Assembly (NCBI GenBank): GCA_003298465.1
Contig: QNGA01000001.1
Coordinates: forward strand, 1 to 64,000
Source: a halophilic archaeon
GTDB lineage: Archaea > Halobacteriota > Halobacteria > Halobacteriales > Haladaptataceae
DNA length: 64,000 bases
Direction: 5' to 3'
The first letter of the stretch is position 1. The number at the start of each line of letters is the position of its first letter. A program made the translations under genes and the position numbers. Below are positions 42,889-51,163 of the stretch, in pieces. The notes below the pieces were generated by a model that worked only from the letters and a program-made list of their open reading frames with translations, had not been told where the DNA came from and ran no database searches.

Positions 42889-43818
42889 TCAGCACTTGCC
42901 CGGGACGGTGATGCAGGCGTCGTCGACGACCGGCTTCCCGTCCTTCGTGTACGGGCCGTCCGCCTCGCCCTGCGAGGTGACGAAGTCGTAGGTTCCGTCG
43001 TCGTCGGTGTCGAAGTGCGGCATGGCGATGAGCGTCGCCTCGCCCTGCAGGGACGCCATCTCGAACTCGCGGCCCGGGACGCCCTCGAACAGCGAGACGG
43101 AGAGGTCCTCGTGGGTGCCGGCGTCGAGGTAGTCGGAGACGCCGACGACGCTCTCGAACACGTCGCCGTCGAGGACGCTGTTGTCGTGGATGGTGACGAA
43201 GCCGCCCTCGGAGAGCGTCGCCTCCGAAACCGTGACGGCCGTGCCGTCCTCCGCTTCCTGCTCGGAGAAGGAGACGCTGGCCGTCGGCTTCGACTCGACG
43301 CTGACCGTCGCGTCGTCGACGACCGCCTTCCCGTCCATCGTGTACGGACCGTCCGCCTTCCCGCCGGAGGAGACGAAGTCGTACTCGTCGTTGCCGTTGC
43401 TGTCGAGGTGGGGCATGGCGACGAGCGTCTGGTCCTCCGACAGCATCCTCTTCTCGAACTCCGCGCCCATCACGTCGAACAGGGTTATCTCGACGTTCTC
43501 GTGGGTGCTGGCGTCGAGGTAGTCGGAGACGCCGACGACGCTCTCGAGCGCCTTCCCGTCGAGGAGGCGTTCGTCGTGGACGGCGACGAACCCGCCCTCC
43601 GGGAGGGTCACCGACGCGGTGGTGACGGTCTCGCCGTCGGTCGTCTGGTCGTCGAACGTGACCGACGCCGAGGACGACGATTCGGCCGCGATGGCCGTCC
43701 CGCCGAACGCGAGCGCCGAACCGGTCGCCAGGGCGGTCGTGATGAACCCCCGTCGTGACGCGTTCGTGGTGTCGCTGCTCGATACGTTCCGCTCGTCCGA
43801 AGGTCGTGGTGCAGTCAT
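42889..43818 (-). CDS. Tat-exported protein with two DUF7282-like repeats
   Basis: A 309-residue protein with a twin-arginine signal (ASRRGFITTALATGSALAFGG, residues about 20-40). The mature part is a duplicated domain of about 120 residues each: VTLPEGGFVAVHDERLLDG with ATLSEGGFVTIHDNSVLDG; VVGVSDYLDASTHENVEITL with VVGVSDYLDAGTHEDLSVSL; and DGPYTMDGKAVVDDATVSV with DGPYTKDGKPVVDDACITV. It resembles the haloarchaeal DUF7282 domain (name from memory). It is probably a cell-surface protein; its role is unknown. The C-terminus ends in two cysteines (DACITVPGKC). Confidence 0.85.
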   Translation of the reverse strand: MTAPRPSDERNVSSSDTTNASRRGFITTALATGSALAFGGTAIAAESSSSASVTFDDQTTDGETVTTASVTLPEGGFVAVHDERLLDGKALESVVGVSDYLDASTHENVEITLFDVMGAEFEKRMLSEDQTLVAMPHLDSNGNDEYDFVSSGGKADGPYTMDGKAVVDDATVSVESKPTASVSFSEQEAEDGTAVTVSEATLSEGGFVTIHDNSVLDGDVFESVVGVSDYLDAGTHEDLSVSLFEGVPGREFEMASLQGEATLIAMPHFDTDDDGTYDFVTSQGEADGPYTKDGKPVVDDACITVPGKC

Positions 43819-44015
43819 GGGTGCGTGCCCGCCCGACGGCGGTGTCCGATATCTTGCTCACCACTCTAAAGGGTATTTTGACAACTACGACCCAACTCTT
43901 ACCCAATTTCGTCGTAAATCATCGAAACGAGCGCCGGACGAATCGCGTGAACCACTCGGCGCAACACTTCGTCACCCCGACGCGCTTTTCTCCCCGGACG
44001 CGAAACGGCGAACCG

Positions 44016-44828
44016 ATGCAGGCAGTCACGCTCGGTCCGTCGGGCACCTACTCCCACCGGGCCGCTCGCGCGGTCGCCGACGACGTCGAGTTCCGCGAAT
44101 CGGTCACGGCCATCGTGGAGTCGGTCGTCTCCGGCGAGTTCCCGCGCGGCGTCGTCCCGATCGAGAACAGTATCGAAGGTAGCGTCACCGAGACGCTGGA
44201 CGCTCTCGCCGACAACGACGTGGCGGTCGTCCGCGAACTCGTGACGCCCATCCGGCACGCGCTGGTCGCGCAGGGGCCGGAGTTCGAGGTCGTCGCCAGC
44301 CACTCCCAGGCGCTCGCGCAGTGCCGGTCGTTCCTCGAATCCGAGTACCCCGAGGTGTCCCACGAGGCGGTCGCCAGCACCGCCAGGGGCGTCGAACGCG
44401 CCCGCGAGGACCCCTCGATAGCCGCCATCGCCCATCCGGACAGCGCCTGCGGACTGGACGTGCTCGCAGAGGGCATCCAGGACCGCACGTCGAACGCGAC
44501 GCGTTTCTTCGTCCTCGCGCCCGCCGAGGAGCGCTCGGAGGCCGGCGGGAAATCCTCGGTGGTCGTCTATCCGAACGCCAACTACCCCGGTCTCCTGCTG
44601 GAACTGCTCGAACCGTTCGCCGACCGCAACGTGAACCTCACGCGCGTCGAGTCCCGACCCAGCGGCGAACGACTCGGCGACTACGTCTTCCACGTCGACT
44701 TCTCGGCCGGTCTGTACGAGGAGCGCGCCCGGAAAGCGATAGCGGCGATCGAGGAGGTCGCCGAGAAGGGCTGGGTTCGCCGACTGGGGTCGTACGACAT
44801 CGAACACGTCCTCGTCGGCGACGAGTAA
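44016..44828 (+). CDS. pheA: Prephenate dehydratase
   Basis: Converts prephenate to phenylpyruvate in phenylalanine synthesis. The 270-residue monofunctional enzyme has LGPSGTYSHRAA, VPIENSIEGSVTETLD, the catalytic ATRFFVLAP and the C-terminal ACT regulatory domain with VNLTRVESRPSG (the ESRP motif that binds phenylalanine). The ATG at 44016 (MQAVTLGPSGTYS) matches the family start. T-run 44966-44970 lies downstream. Confidence 0.94.
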   Translation: MQAVTLGPSGTYSHRAARAVADDVEFRESVTAIVESVVSGEFPRGVVPIENSIEGSVTETLDALADNDVAVVRELVTPIRHALVAQGPEFEVVASHSQALAQCRSFLESEYPEVSHEAVASTARGVERAREDPSIAAIAHPDSACGLDVLAEGIQDRTSNATRFFVLAPAEERSEAGGKSSVVVYPNANYPGLLLELLEPFADRNVNLTRVESRPSGERLGDYVFHVDFSAGLYEERARKAIAAIEEVAEKGWVRRLGSYDIEHVLVGDE

Positions 44829-44965
44829 CCGATACCTCGCACTTCCTTCGCCGGCGGTCGACCCCGACGATTACATTTAAACCCCGGGCAGAGCGACTCG
44901 TTCGACGACCAACATCGTGTCACGAGTTCACACGCTACTCCTCGTTTCTACCCGCAGTCAGTCGG

Positions 44966-44970
44966 TTTTT
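44966..44970 (+). terminator. T-run downstream of pheA
   Basis: TTTTT about 137 nt after the pheA stop and ahead of the thsA promoter. It may end the pheA transcript. Confidence 0.35.
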
Positions 44971-45020
44971 CGGCTCCGCGCGCGGTGAGACGGCCACCGC
45001 ACGAACTCGCTTCGTCGTTA

Positions 45021-45030
45021 CTTTTATATA
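45021..45030 (+). promoter_or_regulatory. thsA TATA box
   Basis: CTTTTATATA, a strong TATA element 29-38 bp upstream of the ATG. It predicts a short or absent leader. Thermosome genes of haloarchaea are heat-inducible from such promoters. Confidence 0.7.
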
Positions 45031-45058
45031 GAATCACAATCAATGTCGGAACTGTACT

Positions 45059-46708
<1,650 letters not shown>

Positions 46709-46777
46709 GCCCGGCCCAGACCGAGTAGCCCGTCCACTCACCGACGTTCGACGCACAGGTCCCGAAGCTCAGTTCGA

Positions 46778-46783
46778 TTTTTT
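46778..46783 (+). terminator. T-run terminator of thsA
   Basis: GATTTTTTCG, 70 nt downstream of the thsA stop codon. Confidence 0.5.
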
Positions 46784-46925
46784 CGAGCAGCCCTCACGAT
46801 TGGTACCAGCGCAGCACGTCGGGTTCGTTCGGTCGCCGTGACACGCATTTTCGACGGTCGTGCCAGAACGGCTATTTTTCAACCGTGACAACCGTCGATC
46901 GTTCGCTGGAAACGGAGACCATTCG

Positions 46926-47495
46926 ATGAACGAAAACACATCCGAGCCACGTCAGTCGACTCGCCGTCGGTTGCTCAGAGCGGGCGTCGGCGTCGCGGCG
47001 ACCGCACTCGCCGCGCCGACCCTGAGCACCACCGCAATCGCTCACTTCCCACCGAAACTCGAAATCGACGTCGAACCGGAGGACGATTCGAACTGCATCG
47101 CCAGCCACGGTCGCGGCGTCGTCCCCGTCGCAGTCCTCCAGACGGAGGAGTTCGACCCGGCCAGCGAGGACGTTCGCTACCGGTTCGGTGCCCCCGACGT
47201 CGTCTCCTCGGGTGGCGGGGCGCGACCGATTCACGACGGGCACGTAGAAGACGTCGACGGAGACGGATCCGACGACCTCGTCCTCCACTTCCGGACGCGG
47301 GACGCCGGCTTCGGAGCCGACGCGTCGAACGCCGAACTCCGGTGGGAGCGGAACGAGTCCGGCGAGCACGGACTCTCCGGAACCGCGCCGGTGACGATAG
47401 TCGGACCCGAAAGCGGCGACGCCGAGAAACGAGACAGCGAAGACGAACGAAAACGCGAGCGAGGACCCGAGAGCGAGGACGAACGGGGGTGTTAG
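46926..47495 (+). CDS. Tat-exported protein with calcium-binding-like C-terminal repeat
   Basis: A 189-residue exported protein. The signal is QSTRRRLLRAGVGVAATALAAPTLS (residues about 10-36). The mature part has VVPVAVLQTEEFDPASEDVRYRFG and HVEDVDGDGSDDLVLHFRT, patterns seen in bacterial secreted proteins as VPVAIL...FD...FG and VNGDGxxDLVLHF, where the DxDGD loop can bind calcium. The C-terminus is very charged (KRDSEDERKRERGPESEDERG). The ATG at 46926 is preferred over an upstream GTG (46860). A TATA-like GCTATTTTTC at 46870-46879 lies upstream. Confidence 0.75.
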   Translation: MNENTSEPRQSTRRRLLRAGVGVAATALAAPTLSTTAIAHFPPKLEIDVEPEDDSNCIASHGRGVVPVAVLQTEEFDPASEDVRYRFGAPDVVSSGGGARPIHDGHVEDVDGDGSDDLVLHFRTRDAGFGADASNAELRWERNESGEHGLSGTAPVTIVGPESGDAEKRDSEDERKRERGPESEDERGC

Positions 47496-47576
47496 AGGGA
47501 ATCGCCGTTCGAAACCGCGACCGGTCGTTCGCGGACGAGACCCGTCTCAACTCCGAACCGGGAGAACGTGAGGCCG

Positions 47577-48134
47577 CTATCGCGTCCCGCCCCAAAGGCC
47601 GAACGGCGGGGCGAAGTCACGCCCGTGGATGCGCTCCCGGACACGCTCGACGACCTGTTCGGCTCTGCGAACTATCTTCGGTTCGCACTCGTACGCTACC
47701 CCTCGCTTCTCCAGCCACCGCCGCATCTCGGCGGACCCCTCGTGGCGGCGAATGTCCTCCTCCTTGGCGTGTTTGAGCGGATGGCGCCTCCAGTTGTACT
47801 CCTCGTGGGCGTAGACGTCGATGCGATTCTCGGTCTGGGCGAAGAGCACGACGTGTAGCTGTCGATCGGCGAACCGCGACGGCCGGTGCACCCAGCTTCC
47901 GTCGGTGGTGCTGCCCGCCGGCGTGTAATGGTACAGGCTCATCGGGTCCCAGACGAACCCCCCGTCGCGTAGCGTCGATTCGACGTCGTCTATCGAACGG
48001 TGGACGGTTCCGACGTATCCCGCGGGCCGGACACGGTAGTCCGGTTGGCCGACTCGACGGGCGACTCGGTCGACGACGGGACCGATTCGCTGTCGGATTC
48101 GCCGGGAAGGTCTCGGATAGAACGAGTCGTCCAT
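47577..48134 (-). CDS. Conserved haloarchaeal protein of unknown function
   Basis: A 185-residue soluble protein, basic at the N-terminus (SRRIRQRIGPVVDRVARRVGQP), with a central aromatic region (GGFVWDPMSLYHYTPAG, SWVHRPSRFADRQLHVVLFAQTENRIDVYAHEEYNWRRHPLKHAKEEDIRRHEG). The HV-LF core and YAHEEYNWRRHPLKH segment are strongly patterned, but I recognise no family. It has its own orientation between two plus-strand genes. Confidence 0.75.
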   Translation of the reverse strand: MDDSFYPRPSRRIRQRIGPVVDRVARRVGQPDYRVRPAGYVGTVHRSIDDVESTLRDGGFVWDPMSLYHYTPAGSTTDGSWVHRPSRFADRQLHVVLFAQTENRIDVYAHEEYNWRRHPLKHAKEEDIRRHEGSAEMRRWLEKRGVAYECEPKIVRRAEQVVERVRERIHGRDFAPPFGLWGGTR

Positions 48135-48290
48135 GATGTCGTGGGAACGTACGGTTTCCAGCCAGGAGAACGTGCTGGGACGGTGCAGACGCGAACGAAT
48201 CCGAAGCGAGGGGTCAACTTTACCGAGAACGGGTGGTAAACTCCGGGAACCGGCATGGCAAGCCCTGCACGATTCGACACCGTTTTAGGT

Positions 48291-48298
48291 AATTTATA
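48291..48298 (+). promoter_or_regulatory. Box A of the alanine dehydrogenase gene
   Basis: AATTTATA, 26-33 bp upstream of the ATG at 48324, predicting a leaderless transcript. Confidence 0.6.
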
Positions 48299-48323
48299 GT
48301 GGAGGCGGACGAACTGTTCGGGT

Positions 48324-49316
48324 ATGGAAACGCTCCTGCTGAACCAGGACGACGTGGACGCGAACACGCAGATGGGCGAGGTAATCCGGGCGATAGAGGA
48401 TGCCTTCGCCGCGTACGCGCGCGGGGACGCCCAGATGCCCGCGAAGTCGTACATCGACCTCCCGCAGTACAACGGCGACTTCCGCTCGATGCCCGCCTAC
48501 CTGGAAGCGGCGGACTGGGACGCCGCCGGCATCAAGTGGGTGAACGTCCACCCGGACAACCCCGAGCGGTTCGACCTGCCGACGGTCATGGGAACGATGG
48601 TGTACTCCGACCCCGAGAACGCGTTCCCGCTGGCCATCATGGACGGCACGGAGCTGACGATGAAGCGCACCGGCGCGGCGGCCGCCGTCGCCACGGACCA
48701 CCTCGCCGTCGAGGATGCCACGTCGATGGGCATCGTCGGCGCGGGCGTCCAGTCGTACACGCAACTGGAGGCCATCTCGGAGATTCGCCCCATCGAGGAG
48801 GTCGTCGTCAGCGACCCCGACGAGGAGGCGATCGCCGAGTTCGTCGACTACTTCGGCGACGAGTTCGACGTGCGGGCGGGGTCCATCGCCGAGGCCGCGG
48901 CCTGCGACGTGCTCTCGACGGTGACGCCCGTCGAGGACCCCATCGTCACCCGCGAGGACGTCGGCGAGCACACGCACGTTAACGCGATGGGCGCGGACGC
49001 CGAGGGCAAGCACGAACTCGCCGACGAACTCCTGCTCGCCGCGAAGATCGTCATCGACGACCACGCCCAGACCACCCACTCCGGCGAGATAAACGTCCCC
49101 TACCACGAGGGGACGCTGACGGACGACGACATCCACGGCGAGATCGGCGACATCGTCGTCGGCGACGCGGAGGGTCGCACCGACGACGACGGCGTCACCG
49201 TCTTCGACAGCACCGGCCTTGCCATCCAGGACGTCGCGGCCGCTCACGTCGTCTACGAGCACGCCGACGAGAACGACAACGGCTACGCCTTCGAACTCGT
49301 CGGCACCGGACAGTAG
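48324..49316 (+). CDS. Alanine dehydrogenase / ornithine cyclodeaminase family
   Basis: A 330-residue NAD-dependent enzyme of the mu-crystallin/ornithine cyclodeaminase superfamily, archaeal alanine-dehydrogenase branch. It shows MPAKSYIDLP, the substrate lysine in GIKWVNVHPDNP, the Rossmann GIVGAGVQSYTQLEAI, and VLSTVTPVEDPIV. The likely reaction is reversible alanine deamination to pyruvate, but ornithine cyclodeaminase cannot be excluded from sequence alone. Confidence 0.87.
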   Translation: METLLLNQDDVDANTQMGEVIRAIEDAFAAYARGDAQMPAKSYIDLPQYNGDFRSMPAYLEAADWDAAGIKWVNVHPDNPERFDLPTVMGTMVYSDPENAFPLAIMDGTELTMKRTGAAAAVATDHLAVEDATSMGIVGAGVQSYTQLEAISEIRPIEEVVVSDPDEEAIAEFVDYFGDEFDVRAGSIAEAAACDVLSTVTPVEDPIVTREDVGEHTHVNAMGADAEGKHELADELLLAAKIVIDDHAQTTHSGEINVPYHEGTLTDDDIHGEIGDIVVGDAEGRTDDDGVTVFDSTGLAIQDVAAAHVVYEHADENDNGYAFELVGTGQ

Positions 49317-49538
49317 TTACTCCTCTCCGCCCACGGGCGCTCGCCGGGCCGCCCGCCCGGTCAGCTTCGAGACCAGCCACACGATGAGGAGGAACGGGAG
49401 GAGGGGGACGAGCAGGACGACGAGGCCGAGGAAGTAGACGATTCCGAAGGTCGTCATCTCCGCGTCGGGCCTGCCGCGGTAGTACGGCGTCACGGTTCGG
49501 ATGGTTTTCTTGACGGCTCCGGGCTCTTCGTCGCTCAT
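49317..49538 (-). CDS. Small single-helix membrane protein (DUF7535-like)
   Basis: A 73-residue protein with one long hydrophobic segment (MTTFGIVYFLGLVVLLVPLLPFLLIVWLV) after a basic N-terminus (KKTIRTVTPYYRGRPDAE). The haloarchaeal family name DUF7535 is from memory. Its stop touches the alanine dehydrogenase stop on the other strand (no gap). Box A CTTATCT on the minus strand at 49563-49569 gives a leaderless transcript. Confidence 0.75.
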   Translation of the reverse strand: MSDEEPGAVKKTIRTVTPYYRGRPDAEMTTFGIVYFLGLVVLLVPLLPFLLIVWLVSKLTGRAARRAPVGGEE

Positions 49539-49586
49539 GGTTCGTCTCTGTGACCGCAGCGAAGATAAGCGTTCGCCGGGACGTGA

Positions 49587-49594
49587 GCTTTTAA
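49587..49594 (+). promoter_or_regulatory. Box A of hsp20
   Basis: GCTTTTAA, with a predicted start near 49620, followed by a GGGGGGAG Shine-Dalgarno at about 49616-49623 just before the ATG at 49629. Confidence 0.55.
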
Positions 49595-49628
49595 CGCCTG
49601 GCCGTCGAACTGCCTGGGGGGAGTTACC

Positions 49629-50075
49629 ATGGCAAGACGAAGAAATCCGTTCGACGAACTCGAAGATATGTTCGACCGAATGAGCCGGCAGTTCGAGAGC
49701 GTCGGCCAGCAGTTCGAGGAGTCCACTGAGAGCTTCGGCTGGCAGGGCGGGACGCAGATGTCGCTCGACGTGGCCGACAGGGGCGAGGAGTTCGTCGTCA
49801 CCGTCGACCTGCCGGGCTTCGAGAAAGAGGACATCGACGTCCGACTCCGCGACGACCGACTCAGCATCGACGCCGAGCGAGAGGAGGAGATGGAGGAAGG
49901 CGACGGCGAGTATCTCCGCCGAGAGCGTAGCCAGCGGTCGGTCAGCCGCTCGGTCTCGCTACCCGAACCGGTCGACGGGGAGAACGTCACCGCGGAGTAC
50001 AACAACGGCGTCCTGTCGGTGACGCTGCCGAAGATGGACGGGTCGGAGGAGTCCCGAGAGATCGACATCGGGTGA
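49629..50075 (+). CDS. Small heat-shock protein (Hsp20/alpha-crystallin)
   Basis: A 148-residue small heat-shock protein. The N-terminus starts NPFDELEDMFDRMSRQ, and the alpha-crystallin domain runs about 45-140 (SLDVADRGEEFVVTVDLPGFEKEDIDVRL...YLRRERS...SVSLPEPVDGENVTAEYNNGVLSVTLPK), with the family GVLSVTLPK strand. It prevents aggregation of unfolded proteins. A promoter and a strong Shine-Dalgarno lie upstream. The peroxiredoxin gene follows. Confidence 0.94.
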   Translation: MARRRNPFDELEDMFDRMSRQFESVGQQFEESTESFGWQGGTQMSLDVADRGEEFVVTVDLPGFEKEDIDVRLRDDRLSIDAEREEEMEEGDGEYLRRERSQRSVSRSVSLPEPVDGENVTAEYNNGVLSVTLPKMDGSEESREIDIG

Positions 50076-50135
50076 CCGACGGCGGCCGGTTTTCCGACCA
50101 CAAACGGCTTGTCCCGTGGACCAATACTGTCGAGT

Positions 50136-50588
50136 ATGACGCTCGAAACAGGCGACGACGCGCCCGAGGTCGAGGCGACCAACCAGCGCGGCGAGACGGT
50201 GTCGGTCTCGTTCGAGGCTCCGACCGTGCTCTACTTCTATCCGCGCGACGACACGCCCGGCTGTACCGTCGAGGCGAAACAGTTCAACGAGGAGATGACG
50301 TCGTACCGCGACGCCGGCGTGGCGGTGTACGGCGTCTCGACCGACGACGTGGAGAGCCACGAGGCGTTCGCCGACAAGTACGACCTCGATTTCGACCTGC
50401 TCGCCGACCCCGACGGCGAGATAGCCGACGCGTTCGGGGTCGACCTCGACGGGAACGCCGCCCCGCGGACCACGTTCGTCCTCGACGAAGGTGAGGTGAA
50501 GGCGACGTACCGCGGCGTCGACCCCGACGGCCACGCTCGCGAGGTCCTGCAGGACCTGCTCGACGAGAACCTGGCGACGCTGAACTGA
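50136..50588 (+). CDS. 1-Cys peroxiredoxin (BCP type)
   Basis: A 150-residue thioredoxin-fold peroxidase. The peroxidatic cysteine is in PRDDTPGCTVEAKQF. No second cysteine follows (positions +5 and later lack Cys), so it is a one-cysteine enzyme needing an outside thiol. It reduces peroxides using a thiol donor. The ATG at 50136 is chosen over the frame start at 50109 because MTLETGDDAPEVEA is the normal family start. Confidence 0.9.
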   Translation: MTLETGDDAPEVEATNQRGETVSVSFEAPTVLYFYPRDDTPGCTVEAKQFNEEMTSYRDAGVAVYGVSTDDVESHEAFADKYDLDFDLLADPDGEIADAFGVDLDGNAAPRTTFVLDEGEVKATYRGVDPDGHAREVLQDLLDENLATLN

Positions 50589-50620
50589 CGGCGTTTCGCC
50601 GGATATCTGTCCGGACGAAA

Positions 50621-50630
50621 GCATATATAC
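50621..50630 (+). promoter_or_regulatory. TATA box of the 50652 gene
   Basis: GCATATATAC, about 25 bp upstream of the ATG, giving a leaderless transcript. Confidence 0.55.
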
Positions 50631-50651
50631 GACGGTCGCGTCAGGGGTCAC

Positions 50652-50990
50652 ATGAACTGGGATTTTCTCGCCCGGTACGGTGGCCTGTACACGCTGCTCG
50701 GCGGCGGCGGAACGGTCGCGGTCGCGTACGTCCTTCCGTCACCGTATCACGCGTACGGCCTCCTCGGTGCCATCGCCGTCGGCGCGCTCCTCATCGGCAA
50801 GGCCGCCGTCGACAGCGGCGGCGGCGGTCCGACGACCGGCGGCGACGTCGTCGGGTCCGCTGCCGGCCTCGAAGCCCGAGGGGAGGGAACGTTCGCGGCG
50901 CGCGACAGCAGACCCGCCAACGCAGGCCAACTGTTCTACGCCGTCGGACTGGTCGCGTTCGGTCTCGCCGCGCTGGCGTCGATTCTGTGA
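50652..50990 (+). CDS. Three-helix membrane protein, hypothetical
   Basis: A 112-residue protein with helices at about residues 8-28, 33-53 and 92-111 (YTLLGGGGTVAVAYVLP, YGLLGAIAVGALLIGKAAVDSG, FYAVGLVAFGLAALASIL). A Gly/Ser-rich loop of about 35 residues connects helices 2 and 3. No family is recognised. Confidence 0.65.
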   Translation: MNWDFLARYGGLYTLLGGGGTVAVAYVLPSPYHAYGLLGAIAVGALLIGKAAVDSGGGGPTTGGDVVGSAAGLEARGEGTFAARDSRPANAGQLFYAVGLVAFGLAALASIL

Positions 50991-51163
50991 CTCCGGGGCG
51001 CTGGCGGGTCAGGCGTGGCTCGCGATTTCGGCGGCCTGTCGGTCGACATTCGGGTCTCCCTCGCATGTCGTACACCTCCGTCCGGTGACGATAGCTACTC
51101 GGGGAGACAGACCCCGTGAACCGTCGCGGAAGGACTTTGTTGGTTCGACCGAGTGGTGGCCCT

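Noticed and set aside
43755..44015. Upstream extension of the pheA reading frame
   Set aside because: The segment shows no dehydratase homology and overlaps the start of the opposite-strand exported protein gene; the ATG at 44016 gives the usual family start.
44870..44886. ATTACATTTAAACCCC as thsA promoter
   Set aside because: It resembles an rRNA-type box A but would leave a leader of about 150 nt; the strong TATA box at 45021-45030 fits thsA better.
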